DNA of 37,246 nt, taken from DATARH01 sp035504235. Its GTDB lineage: Bacteria; Pseudomonadota; Alphaproteobacteria; ATCC43930; CGMCC-115725. Shown here piece by piece: positions 24,908-37,246 of this stretch. A program made the position numbers and the translations under genes. The stretch spans positions 1 to 37,246 of the forward strand of contig DATJSH010000255.1 in the NCBI GenBank assembly GCA_035504235.1, read 5' to 3'. Numbering within the stretch: position 1 is the stretch's first letter; each line of letters opens with the position of its first letter. Under the pieces are notes generated by a model. That model ran no database searches and was not told where the DNA came from. It saw nothing but the letters and a program-made list of their open reading frames with translations.

Positions 24908-26635
24908 ATGCGCGTCCGGATCGGGCTCAAGATATTCGCTATCGCCTTCGGTCTGCTGATCCTGATGGGAGCGGCGGCGCTTTTGAGCCTGCGCATGACC
25001 CGCACGGTCGACGACCAGCTGCGGATCCTCGGCGGGAACTACTACCCCGCCTATGTCTCGATGGCGCACGCCAACATCCATTCGATTGAGGAATCGGCGC
25101 TCATCCGAAGGCTGGTGATCGCGCTCGACGAAACCCCGCGCGACGAGGCCAGGATTGCCGAGCTGCGCGCGAAGATCACAGCTTCCGGCAAGGCCAGCGA
25201 CAACGACCTCGTCGAGGCGCGCCGCCACATCAACGAGCAGATCGCCGACCCGCTCGACTTCAACGACAATGTCGCGCTCGCCCGGCTCGACACCAAGATC
25301 GAGTTTCTGCAGGACGATCGCAAGCGCTACGAGGAGGTCTACGACAACCTCCTGTCGGACGAAAACGCCGCCAACGCGGCCATGGTGCGCGCCGAGCTCG
25401 ACAATCTCGACCGGCTGCGTGACCGTTTCGATCAGCGGATCGACGCCGATCGCGCCGATATGGGCGAGTTGGCGCACGGTGCGATCGACGGCACGCGCAG
25501 CTACCAGTCGCGGGTTATCGACATCAGCCTTTTGCTGCTGCTTCTTGCCGCGCTGCTGGGGATCAGCATCGCCGCGATGGTCACCAGGGGGCTCGTGCGT
25601 CCGGTCGGGCGGCTGCTCTCCGGTACGGCCGCGGTCCACGGCGGCGCGCTCGATACCGTCGTGCCGGTGACGTCGAGCGACGAGATCGGGCTTTTGACTC
25701 AGGCTTTCAACGAGATGGTCGGCGAGCTGCGCACCAAGGCGCAGATCCGCGAGATGTTCGGCAAATATGTCGATCCGCGCATCGTCGCCGGGCTGATCGA
25801 CCGCCCGGAGCTGACCGACCCCAAGGGCGCGCGGCGCGAGATGACGATCCTCTTCTGCGACATGCAGGGTTTCACCAGCTTTAGCGAGGGGATGACGCCG
25901 GTCGGTCTCGTCAACGTCATGAATCGCTATCTCACCGCGCTCAGCGAGCCGGTGCGGCGCAACAACGGCATCATCGACAAGTATATCGGCGATGCGATCA
26001 TGGCGTTCTGGGGCGCGCCGTTCGCCGCCGCAGACGATCAGGCGCGCCTGGCCTGCCTCGCGGCGATCGAGATGCTCGCGGCGCTCCCCGCCTTCCAGGA
26101 GGAATTGCCCGAGTTGACCGGCGTCCGCCGCGGCTTCCCGAAAATCCAGATTCGCGTCGGCATCGCCACCGGCGATGTCGTGGTCGGCAATATCGGCTCC
26201 GAGCAGACCCGCGCCTACACGGTGATCGGCGACACGGTGAATGTCGCCTCGCGCCTCGAAGGCGCGAACAAGGCCTACGGCACCCGTATCCTCATCGGCG
26301 AACGCACGCGCCAGCTCGCCGCCGACACGGTCGAGGTGCGCGAGATCGACTCGGTGCTAGTGGTTGGCAAAAGCGAGCCGGAGCGCGTTTTCGAGCTGTT
26401 GGGCCGTAAGGGCGAGGTGACTCTCGACCGCCTCGAACTGCGCGATACCTTTGTCGCCGCGCTCGACGATTATCGCGAGCAGCGCTGGGAGAAGGCGGCG
26501 AAGGGCTTCCGCGACTGTCTGTCGATCAACCCCGACGACCCGGCAAGCCACGTCTTCCTCGACCGCATCGCTCAGTTCCGCACCGCGCCGCCCGGCGACG
26601 GGTGGAACGGCGTCTGGGCGCTGCACGCGAAGTAG
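24908..26635 (+). CDS. Membrane-bound class III adenylate/guanylate cyclase with HAMP
   Basis: The 575-residue protein has a first membrane segment (about 8-29), a helical, charged periplasmic sensor region (about 30-200), a second membrane segment (about 204-227, DISLLLLLLAALLGISI), a HAMP domain (about 228-280) and a class III cyclase domain (about 310-500). The cyclase core has MTILFCDMQGFTSFSEG and YIGDAIMAFWGAP with the two metal-binding Asp residues, and GIATGDVVVGNIGS. The C-terminal ~60 residues (DDYREQRWEKAAKGFRDCL) look TPR-like. The ATG follows GGGAGAGAGAC. It would make cAMP, or less likely cGMP, in response to a periplasmic signal. It lies between oxygenase genes on the same strand. 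Confidence 0.93.
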   Translation: MRVRIGLKIFAIAFGLLILMGAAALLSLRMTRTVDDQLRILGGNYYPAYVSMAHANIHSIEESALIRRLVIALDETPRDEARIAELRAKITASGKASDNDLVEARRHINEQIADPLDFNDNVALARLDTKIEFLQDDRKRYEEVYDNLLSDENAANAAMVRAELDNLDRLRDRFDQRIDADRADMGELAHGAIDGTRSYQSRVIDISLLLLLLAALLGISIAAMVTRGLVRPVGRLLSGTAAVHGGALDTVVPVTSSDEIGLLTQAFNEMVGELRTKAQIREMFGKYVDPRIVAGLIDRPELTDPKGARREMTILFCDMQGFTSFSEGMTPVGLVNVMNRYLTALSEPVRRNNGIIDKYIGDAIMAFWGAPFAAADDQARLACLAAIEMLAALPAFQEELPELTGVRRGFPKIQIRVGIATGDVVVGNIGSEQTRAYTVIGDTVNVASRLEGANKAYGTRILIGERTRQLAADTVEVREIDSVLVVGKSEPERVFELLGRKGEVTLDRLELRDTFVAALDDYREQRWEKAAKGFRDCLSINPDDPASHVFLDRIAQFRTAPPGDGWNGVWALHAK

Positions 26636-26681
26636 CCGGCGCGGAGTTTTGGGTTACAATGGCGCTTCGAGGAGGAGCGTC

Positions 26682-27665
26682 ATGGCCAAACTCGTCCTGG
26701 GGATCGGCACCTCGCACACGCCGATGCTGAACGCGCCGCCGACCGACTGGCCGCGTTTTATCGAGCGCGACACGCAACGCACCAACCTGCTCGACACCGA
26801 CGGCAATCTGACGAGTTACGAGGCGCAGCTGAAGCGTGCGCCCGCCGACATCGAGGCGCAGATTTCGCCCGAGCGCATGGCGACGCGCCACGCCACGGTC
26901 GAGGGCGCGATGTCGCGGCTCGGCGATTACCTCAAGGAGGCAAAGCTGGATGCACTGATCGTCGTCGGCGACGACCAGGAGGAGCTGTTCCATGCCGCCA
27001 ACATGCCGGGCATCCTCGTCTATTACGGCGAGACGATCCGCAACATGCCGATGGCGCCGGTCGCCAACCCGACCTGGGGCTGGCGCGCCAGCGCCCGCTG
27101 GCACGAGGAAAAGGTGCCGCGCGACTATCCGGTCGACAGCGCTCTCGCGCGCCATCTGATCGACCGGCTGATCGACCGCGAGTTCGATCTCGCCGCCGCG
27201 GATTCCTGCCCCGAGGGCGAAGGCGAGGGGCACGCGATCGGTTTCGTGCATCGCCGGATCATGAAGGAGGTGGTGCCGATCGTGCCGATCTGCATCAACA
27301 CCTATTACCCGCCGAACCAGCCGACGCCACGCCGCTGCTACAAGCTCGGCCAGGCAATCCGCGCGGCCGTCGAGAGCTACCCGAACGATAAGCGGGTCGG
27401 CATCGTCGCGTCGGGCGGTCTCAGCCATTTTGTCGTCGACGAGGCGCTCGACCGCGGTTTTATCGACCTGCTGAAGAAGAAGGATGCCGAGGCGATCCAG
27501 AACTTGCCGCGGAAGCTGCTCAATTCCGGCAGCTCGGAAATCCGCAACTGGATTTGCGTCGGCGGCGCGGTCGAGCACCTGTCGCTCGAATGGTCGCATT
27601 ATGAGCCGGGCTACCGAACCCCCGCCGGCACCGGCACCGGCCTCGGCTTTGCGTTCTGGTCCTAA
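26682..27665 (+). CDS. LigB-type class III extradiol ring-cleavage dioxygenase
   Basis: Class III extradiol enzymes open catechol-type rings next to the hydroxyls using non-haem Fe(II). The 327-residue protein begins KLVLGIGTSHTPML with the metal-ligand His12, keeps a second His in MATRHATVEG, the GDDQEELFHAANMPGILVYY segment, and the active-site SGGLSHFVVDEAL. Length and pattern fit the LigB/protocatechuate 4,5-dioxygenase beta or gallate dioxygenase group. No separate alpha subunit (LigA) is visible. The ATG is five bases after GGAGGA; the longer open frame to 26451 overlaps the cyclase gene and is not used. The Rieske gene follows after 25 bp. Confidence 0.88.
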   Translation: MAKLVLGIGTSHTPMLNAPPTDWPRFIERDTQRTNLLDTDGNLTSYEAQLKRAPADIEAQISPERMATRHATVEGAMSRLGDYLKEAKLDALIVVGDDQEELFHAANMPGILVYYGETIRNMPMAPVANPTWGWRASARWHEEKVPRDYPVDSALARHLIDRLIDREFDLAAADSCPEGEGEGHAIGFVHRRIMKEVVPIVPICINTYYPPNQPTPRRCYKLGQAIRAAVESYPNDKRVGIVASGGLSHFVVDEALDRGFIDLLKKKDAEAIQNLPRKLLNSGSSEIRNWICVGGAVEHLSLEWSHYEPGYRTPAGTGTGLGFAFWS

Positions 27666-27690
27666 GCGTTAGCCAATAAGGGATAGGCAC

Positions 27691-29001
27691 ATGCGCCAAA
27701 AAGACAGCGACGATCTGGTTCGCGTCGGCCACGGCACGACGATGGGCACGCTGATGCGGCAATACTGGCTGCCGGCGGCGATGTCGTCGGAATTGAAGCC
27801 CGATGGCGAGCCGATGCGCCTGTTGCTGCTTGGCGAAAAGCTGGTCGCGTTCCGCGACAGCTCGGGCCGTGTCGGCGTCATGGACCAAAAATGCCCGCAT
27901 CGCTGCGCGTCGCTGTTTCTCGGCCGCAACGAAGAGAACGGCATCCGCTGCGTCTATCACGGCTGGAAATTCGATGTTGACGGCAATTGCGTCGACATGC
28001 CGAGCGTCCCGGCTACGCGCGACTTCAAGCATCTCGTGCACGCCAAAGCCTATAAGGCGGTCGAGCGCAACGGGCTTGTCTGGGTCTATATGGGCGACCG
28101 CAAGACCGCCCCGCCGCTGCCGCAGATCGAGGCGACGTTGCTCCCCGAAAGCGAAGTCACGATCAATTTCGTGCAGCGCGAGTGCAACTGGCTGCAGGCG
28201 CTCGAAGGCGACATCGATACCTGCCATTTCGGCTTTCTCCATGCCGGCGCGATCGACCCCGAGATCGTCCCCGACGACAGCCTCTTCAAATACACCGTCA
28301 CCAACCGCGCGCCGGACTATGAGGTCACCGATACCCCGACCGGCACGATGTACACCGCCTTTCGTGACGGCAGGCCGGGCGAGACCTACTGGCGGTTCGC
28401 CAATTTCATGCTGCCGTTCTGGACGCAGACGCCGCAGGGCAAGTTCACCGAGCATCTGCACAACCGCGCCTGGGTCCCGATGGACGACAACCATACGATG
28501 TTCGTCAGCCTCACCTGGAAGCGGCACCCGCCCTCGCTCGGGCCGGACAAGGCCGGTAACATGATGCCGGGGTTCAGCCGGGTCTTCGAATACCAGCCCA
28601 ACACCACCGATTGGTACGGCCGCTGGCGGCTCACCCGCAACGAAGGCAATGACTGGCTGATCGACCGTGAGGCCCAAGCCCGCGGCGGCAACTATACGGG
28701 CATCAACGGCATCCATGCCCAGGATCAGGCGGTCACCGAAAGCATGGGGCCGATCACCGACCATCTGTTCGAGCATCTCGGCCCCAGCGACATGATGATC
28801 ATGCGCACCCGCCGCCGGCTGCTCGCGGTGGCGCGCGCCTTCGCCAAGACCGGCAAGGCGCCGCCCGGCCTCGACAATCCCGAGATCATGTACCCGGTCA
28901 GGAGCGGGGACTTCATCAGCGAGGCAGGCCTCCTGTGGCGCGAGGCCTATGACCGGCAAATGGCTGCGTCGGTCCGGCCCTTGCAACAGGCGGCTGAATA
29001 G
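27691..29001 (+). CDS. Rieske non-haem iron oxygenase, phthalate 4,5-dioxygenase-like
   Basis: The catalytic alpha subunit of a ring-hydroxylating or demethylating oxygenase. The 436-residue protein has the Rieske cluster ligands Cys68-x-His70 (KCPHRCAS) and Cys87-x2-His90 (CVYHGWKFD), and the mononuclear iron motif Asp176-x2-His179-x4-His184 (DIDTCHFGFLH), with a later acidic residue in AQDQAVTESMGP. Its order and spacing resemble phthalate dioxygenase oxygenase components. No ferredoxin or reductase gene is nearby, so electrons must come from elsewhere. The ATG follows AAGGGATAGGC. It is 25 bp after the LigB-type gene, so the two are probably an operon. Confidence 0.92.
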   Translation: MRQKDSDDLVRVGHGTTMGTLMRQYWLPAAMSSELKPDGEPMRLLLLGEKLVAFRDSSGRVGVMDQKCPHRCASLFLGRNEENGIRCVYHGWKFDVDGNCVDMPSVPATRDFKHLVHAKAYKAVERNGLVWVYMGDRKTAPPLPQIEATLLPESEVTINFVQRECNWLQALEGDIDTCHFGFLHAGAIDPEIVPDDSLFKYTVTNRAPDYEVTDTPTGTMYTAFRDGRPGETYWRFANFMLPFWTQTPQGKFTEHLHNRAWVPMDDNHTMFVSLTWKRHPPSLGPDKAGNMMPGFSRVFEYQPNTTDWYGRWRLTRNEGNDWLIDREAQARGGNYTGINGIHAQDQAVTESMGPITDHLFEHLGPSDMMIMRTRRRLLAVARAFAKTGKAPPGLDNPEIMYPVRSGDFISEAGLLWREAYDRQMAASVRPLQQAAE

Positions 29002-29006
29002 GGGCT

Positions 29007-29095
29007 GTCATTGCGAGCGCAGCGAAGCAATCTCGGCCCGCCTGAGGTTAATCCGATCGGGATTGCTTCGTCGCTTGAAGGCTTCTCGCAATGAC
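29007..29095. repeat. MITE-like inverted repeat with GTCATTGCGAG ends
   Basis: The 89-bp element has perfect 11-bp terminal inverted repeats, GTCATTGCGAG (29007-29017) and CTCGCAATGAC (29085-29095), and inner arms CGAAGCAATC (29023-29032) and GATTGCTTCG (29061-29070). From general knowledge this sequence type is a dispersed palindrome found in many copies in proteobacterial genomes. It lies directly after the Rieske stop (5 bp) and includes the ATG of the GNAT gene. Confidence 0.88.
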
Positions 29096-29549
29096 GGGTG
29101 TGATTGTTCAGGAAGAGAGTCCGGACACGCCGGAAGCAGCGGAGTTGGCGCGCCAGTTCGACGAATACGTCGTCGCGCTCTACCCGCCCGCCTATCGCAG
29201 CAAGGTCGATGCCTCCGTTTTATCGTCGGCTGACGCGCGGCTCTTTGTCGCCCGCCGCGACGGGAAGGCGCTCGGTTGCATGGCGCTGGTGCGCACCGGT
29301 CCCGACCGGGCCGAGCTGAAGCGCTGCTTTGTGACCGAGGCCGCACGCGGCCAGGGGGTCGGCTTCGCGCTGCTGACCGCGGTGGAGGCTGCCGCCCGTG
29401 ATCAGAAGATGCGGCGCATCCAGCTCGAAACCGGCAACCGCAACCAAGCCGCTCTGCGCCTCTATCGCGGCTGCGGATTTCACGACCGCGGCCCGTTCGC
29501 CGGCTACCCCGATGACGGGGTCAGCGTCTTTTTGGAAAAGCTGCTGTAG
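29091..29549 (+). CDS. GNAT-family N-acetyltransferase
   Basis: The 152-residue protein has the GNAT fold: KRCFVTEAARGQGVGFALLT with the acetyl-CoA binding RGQGVG, then IQLETGNRNQAALRLYRGCG and the C-terminal YPDDGVSVFLEKLL. The likely acceptor is a small amine or amino acid, but this cannot be told. The first ATG (29091) lies inside the right arm of the MITE-like repeat, with GAAGG about nine bases upstream, also in the repeat. A GTG three codons later is the only close alternative. It is 89 bp downstream of the Rieske gene. Confidence 0.88.
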   Translation: MTGVIVQEESPDTPEAAELARQFDEYVVALYPPAYRSKVDASVLSSADARLFVARRDGKALGCMALVRTGPDRAELKRCFVTEAARGQGVGFALLTAVEAAARDQKMRRIQLETGNRNQAALRLYRGCGFHDRGPFAGYPDDGVSVFLEKLL

Positions 29550-29550
29550 G

Positions 29551-29627
29551 GCCCGCTTGACGGCGGGCGATAGCTGCCCATCACCCCCGCCGTGGGTGTT
29601 CGGCATCCTCCCGTAACGGGCGAGAGG
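29551..29627. repeat. Three consecutive hairpins between GNAT and gltB
   Basis: Hairpin one is GCCCGC (29551-29556) with GCGGGC (29563-29568). Hairpin two is nested, TGCC/GGCA outside CACCC (29582-29586)/GGGTG (29594-29598). Hairpin three is imperfect, CCTCCCG (29607-29613) with the CGGGCGAGAGG that follows. None has a clear T-run. Together they may slow or end transcription after GNAT. Hairpin three distantly resembles the palindrome at 10714-10736. Confidence 0.5.
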
Positions 29628-29712
29628 CGCAATACCGGGTTGTGCAGCGCGGCAAACCGCGATTCGCGTTCACGGTACGAGTCATGCATACTGTCCGAGG
29701 TGGTAGGAGCAC

Positions 29713-34428
<4,716 letters not shown>

Positions 34429-34579
34429 CGCGTCCAATCTCGCTCTAGCCATATGCGCCGGCGTGGAAGGCATGCCTCTTGCGTGTGCAGAAGCGTTGAT
34501 GTCTATCCTCGCATGGGGCAAGATTGAGATAAGTCAGTATTCGTGACCAGTCTTGGCGGACTGGTCCAAGGACAGCGGG

Positions 34580-36028
34580 ATGGGAAAGCCGACCGGTTTC
34601 CTCGAAGTCGAACGCGAGGACCGCCACTACGAGAAGGTGGCGGCGCGGGTCAAGAATTGGCGCGAGTTCCTCCATCCGCTGCCCGAGAAGACGCTGCGCG
34701 CACAGGCCTCGCGCTGCATGGATTGCGGCATCCCGTTCTGCCATGAGGGCTGCCCGGTCAACAACATCATCCCCGACTGGAACAACCTCGTTTACCGCGA
34801 CCAGTGGCGCAACGCGCTCACCGTCCTCCACTCGACCAACAATTTTCCCGAATTCACCGGCCGCATCTGCCCGGCGCCGTGCGAGGCGGCGTGCACGCTC
34901 AACATCGACGAAAACCCGGTGACGATCAAAACCATCGAATGCGCGATCGTCGACCGCGGCTGGCAGGAGGGGTGGATCGTGCCGCTCGTGCCGGCTACGA
35001 AGACTGGCAAAAATGTCGCGGTGGTCGGCTCGGGGCCGGCGGGCATGGCCTGTGCGCAGCAACTGGCGCGCGCCGGGCATGTCGTGACCTTGTTCGAGAA
35101 AAGCGATCGGATCGGCGGGCTGCTGCGCTATGGCATTCCCGATTTCAAGATGGAAAAGCACCTGATCGACCGCCGTATGGCGCAGATGGCGGCCGAGGGG
35201 GTCGAGTTCCGTCCGTCGACCGAGATCGGCGTCACGGTCTCGATGGAGCAATTGCTGGCGGATTGCGATGCGGTGGCGATGACCGGCGGCGCCGAATGGG
35301 CGCGCGACCTCGAGGTGCCGGGTCGTGAGCTTGCCGGCATCCATTACGCGATGGATTTTCTGCCGCAACAGAACAAGCGCAACGCCGGCGACGACGAACC
35401 CAAAGCCGCGCCGGGCGGCACGATCAGCGCCAAGGGAAGGCACGTCGTGGTCATCGGCGGCGGCGACACCGGCTCCGACTGCATCGGCACCTCGACGCGA
35501 CAGGGCGCCGCGTCGATCACCCAGCTCGAAATCCTGCCGCGGCCGCCCGACCACGAGAACAAGGCGCTCACCTGGCCCGATTGGCCCTTGAAGATGCGCA
35601 CCTCGTCGTCGCAGGAGGAAGGGTGCGAGCGCGACTTCGCGGTGCTCACCAAGCGGGCGCGCGGTGCGAACGGCAAGATCGAGGCGCTCGAATGCGTCCG
35701 GGTCGATTGGGCGCAGCAGGACGGCCGCTGGGTAATGCAGGAAGTGCCGGGCAGCGCATTCGAGCTGAAGGCCGACCTGGTGCTGCTGGCGATGGGGTTT
35801 CTCGGGCCGCGCCAGCCGGGGATGGTCGAGCAGTCGGGGGTCGCGCTCGACCCGCGCGGCAATGTCCAGGCCAACACGCTCGACTACAAGACCAGCGTGT
35901 CGAAGGTCTTCGCCGCCGGCGACATGCGGCGCGGGCAATCGCTCGTCGTCTGGGCGATCCGCGAAGGCCGGCAATGCGCCCGCGCGATCGACGAATTCCT
36001 GATGGGGAAGGCGACGCTGCCACGCTAG
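34580..36028 (+). CDS. gltD: Glutamate synthase (NADPH) small subunit
   Basis: GltD takes electrons from NADPH through FAD and 4Fe-4S clusters to GltB. The 482-residue protein has CMDCGIPFCHEGCP (Cys46, 49, 54, 58) and CPAPCEAACT for the clusters, the FAD-binding VVGSGPAGMACAQQL, the NADPH-binding VVIGGGDTGSDC and the C-terminal VFAAGDMRRGQSLVVWA. ATG 34580 with AAGGA upstream gives the usual MGKPTGFLE start; a TTG at 34553 is less likely. The 151-bp gap after gltB holds no other gene and only a weak promoter-like pair (TTGATG 34496, CAAGAT 34519), so co-transcription with gltB is expected. The stop shares the CTAG palindrome with the opposing gene. Confidence 0.97.
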   Translation: MGKPTGFLEVEREDRHYEKVAARVKNWREFLHPLPEKTLRAQASRCMDCGIPFCHEGCPVNNIIPDWNNLVYRDQWRNALTVLHSTNNFPEFTGRICPAPCEAACTLNIDENPVTIKTIECAIVDRGWQEGWIVPLVPATKTGKNVAVVGSGPAGMACAQQLARAGHVVTLFEKSDRIGGLLRYGIPDFKMEKHLIDRRMAQMAAEGVEFRPSTEIGVTVSMEQLLADCDAVAMTGGAEWARDLEVPGRELAGIHYAMDFLPQQNKRNAGDDEPKAAPGGTISAKGRHVVVIGGGDTGSDCIGTSTRQGAASITQLEILPRPPDHENKALTWPDWPLKMRTSSSQEEGCERDFAVLTKRARGANGKIEALECVRVDWAQQDGRWVMQEVPGSAFELKADLVLLAMGFLGPRQPGMVEQSGVALDPRGNVQANTLDYKTSVSKVFAAGDMRRGQSLVVWAIREGRQCARAIDEFLMGKATLPR

Positions 36029-36789
36029 GTGATGCTCGCGGTCACTTGGCCGATTCCAGCAAATTGGGCCTCGATACGGTCGCCGGCGCGAAGCGCGAAT
36101 TGCCGGGTGAACGAGCCGCTCATGATCCAGTCGCCGGCCTTCACCCGCTCACCGAATTGCGCGAGCTTCTGGGCGAGCCACGCCACCGAATTACAGGGGT
36201 GGCCGAGCACGGCGCTGCCCTCGCCGGTGGCGACCTCGCTGCCGTTGATGCGGACGCTGACCTTCACCTTGTCCAGCTCGGGCAGCGCCGCGCGCTCGAC
36301 CGCGGGGCCGAGCACGAAACTGTGCTGCTGCGCGTTGTCGGCGAGCGCCAGCGCGAGCTGACGGGTGAGGTCGCCGCGCGTCTCGATGATCTCGAAAGCC
36401 GGGTGCACGCGGGCGACGGCGGCGGCGACATCCGCCGGCGTCGCATTGGGCGCGAGGTCGGCGCCCATGACGATGCACAGTTCGTTCTCGAACCCCGGCG
36501 CGATCAGCTCGTCCGCACGGAAGGCATGTCCCGAGGTGAGCTTGCCGTCCGCCAGCAGGCAGCCGAACACCGGCTCGTGCACCTGGAATTGCTGCTGGAT
36601 GGCGCGCGAGGTGAGCCCGACCTTCCAGCCGATGCGCTTGTCGCCGCGCCGGTCGATCAGCGCCAATTGCAGGCGGTAGGCGTCGTCGAGCGACAGCCGG
36701 TCGAACCACGCGGCGGGGAAATATTCGCCGAGCGCCCGCGCCGCTTCGAATTCCAGCACCGCCGCCGAAAGTGCACGCTCGTCCATCAT
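36025..36789 (-). CDS. MhpD-type 2-keto-4-pentenoate hydratase family protein
   Basis: Members hydrate 2-hydroxypenta-2,4-dienoates or decarboxylate oxalocrotonate in the meta-cleavage route of aromatic degradation. The 254-residue protein has IGWKVGLTSRAIQQQFQV, APGFENELCIVMG with metal-binding acidic residues, HPAFEIIETR and a C-terminal GDWIMSGSFTRQFALRAGD. The lower pathway could fit the extradiol dioxygenase at 26682-27665. Two ATGs follow GGAGGGG; the second (36786) has better spacing. It starts 36 bp after the metH stop and may be read with metH. Its TAG lies in the same CTAG as the gltD stop. Confidence 0.88.
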   Translation of the reverse strand: MMDERALSAAVLEFEAARALGEYFPAAWFDRLSLDDAYRLQLALIDRRGDKRIGWKVGLTSRAIQQQFQVHEPVFGCLLADGKLTSGHAFRADELIAPGFENELCIVMGADLAPNATPADVAAAVARVHPAFEIIETRGDLTRQLALALADNAQQHSFVLGPAVERAALPELDKVKVSVRINGSEVATGEGSAVLGHPCNSVAWLAQKLAQFGERVKAGDWIMSGSFTRQFALRAGDRIEAQFAGIGQVTASIT

Positions 36790-36825
36790 CCCCTCCGCCG
36801 GCCATGCGCCCGAACGGTGGGAAGC

Positions 36826-37246
36826 CTACACCGAAAAATACTTCGCTTGCGGGTGGTGGACGACGATGGCCGAGGTCGATTGCTCGGGGTCGAGCTGGTC
36901 CTCGTCGGTGAGAGCGATGCCGATGGCTTGCGCGTCGAGCAGTTTCAGGAGCTGGGCCTGGTCGGCGAGGTTGGGGCAGGCCGGGTAACCAAAGGAATAG
37001 CGGCTGCCGCGATAGCCCTGCGCCAGCATCTCGTCATGGTCGCGCGCCTCCTCGGCGGCAAAGCCCAGCTCGCCGCGGATGCGCTTGTGGACGTATTCGG
37101 CAAAAGCCTCGGCCATCTCGACCGAAAGGCCATGCAAATAGAGGTAGTCCTGGTAGCGGTCGGCGGCGAACCATTCGCGCGCCGCCTCCGAGGCGCGGCG
37201 GCCCATGGTCACGACCTGGAGGCCGATCACGTCGCGCTGGGGGCTG
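36826..37246 (-). CDS. metH: Cobalamin-dependent methionine synthase MetH, 3' part
   Basis: This is the C-terminal ~139 residues of MetH, open through the window edge, so the 5' part is missing from the window, not lost. It is the SAM-binding reactivation domain: HGLSVEMAEAFAEYVHKRIR, GYRGSRYSFGYPACPNLADQ and LDPEQSTSAIVVHHPQAKYF, with the end at YFSV. The internal GTG at 37230 is not a start. The RxxxGYPACP loop contacts SAM in E. coli MetH. The gene ends shortly after the domain, as in other alphaproteobacterial forms. It supplies the methyl transfer from methyltetrahydrofolate to homocysteine. Confidence 0.93.
   Translation of the reverse strand, partial: SPQRDVIGLQVVTMGRRASEAAREWFAADRYQDYLYLHGLSVEMAEAFAEYVHKRIRGELGFAAEEARDHDEMLAQGYRGSRYSFGYPACPNLADQAQLLKLLDAQAIGIALTDEDQLDPEQSTSAIVVHHPQAKYFSV

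Noticed and set aside
26655..26660. TACAAT as a -10 box before the LigB-type gene
   Set aside because: No matching -35 at 16-18 bases upstream.
34496..34524. Possible gltD promoter TTGATG-17-CAAGAT
   Set aside because: Only four of six and three of six matches to consensus, in a short gap within a pair usually transcribed together.

Overview
The window is GC-rich chromosomal DNA from an alphaproteobacterium. The signs are the run kdsD-lptC-lptA-lptB-rpoN ending in ptsN, a short HRDC-less RNase D, an 85-residue DUF1127 protein, an alphaproteobacterial-style GltB/GltD pair and a MetH with a compact C-terminus. The accessory genes (enolase-superfamily, CaiB-type, TauD/TfdA, Rieske, LigB and GFA proteins) suggest a free-living, metabolically broad soil or water organism, perhaps near Rhodospirillales or Reyranella-like lineages. 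That placement is inference. I saw no transposase, phage gene, CRISPR array or plasmid gene.

Region 1 (271-8862, minus strand) is an envelope and nitrogen-regulation operon. A consensus-like sigma70 promoter (8834-8862) precedes tRNA-Leu(CAG), then rnd, kdsD, lptC, lptA, lptB, rpoN, a B12-binding-type radical SAM gene, and ptsN. Most junctions overlap or nearly touch. The hpf gene expected between rpoN and ptsN is absent and the radical SAM gene stands in its place. An 11-12 bp hairpin covers the lptB stop and the rpoN TTG start.

Region 2 (8936-12595, plus strand) holds an enolase-superfamily dehydratase-like gene with a VOC protein, a formyl-CoA-transferase-like CaiB protein, a 38-bp tandem repeat with a terminator, and a small membrane protein. 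Region 3 (12605-18634) is mainly housekeeping: hemC and an ArsB/SLC13-type permease on the minus strand, uvrD/pcrA and prmA on the plus strand, and a DUF1127 gene on the minus strand.

Region 4 (18852-29549) is accessory metabolism: an aminopeptidase P with an N-terminal extension, a CnbZ-like deaminase, an FMN-dependent alpha-hydroxy-acid dehydrogenase, two tandem GFA paralogs on the minus strand, then a co-oriented series of TauD/TfdA dioxygenase, membrane class III adenylate/guanylate cyclase, LigB-type extradiol dioxygenase, Rieske oxygenase and GNAT acetyltransferase. A MITE-like inverted repeat lies between the Rieske and GNAT genes and contains the apparent GNAT start codon.

Region 5 (29713-37246) holds gltB and gltD, then on the minus strand an MhpD-type hydratase and the 3' end of metH, which runs off the window. 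Rieske oxygenase, LigB extradiol dioxygenase, CnbZ-like deaminase and MhpD-type hydratase could together serve aromatic ring hydroxylation and meta-cleavage, but they are not one operon and no regulator gene is present. I did not find a clearly new multi-gene system. The best leads are the radical SAM gene in the rpoN-ptsN locus, the rpoN start hairpin, the repeat-derived GNAT start, and the cyclase set among the oxygenases.
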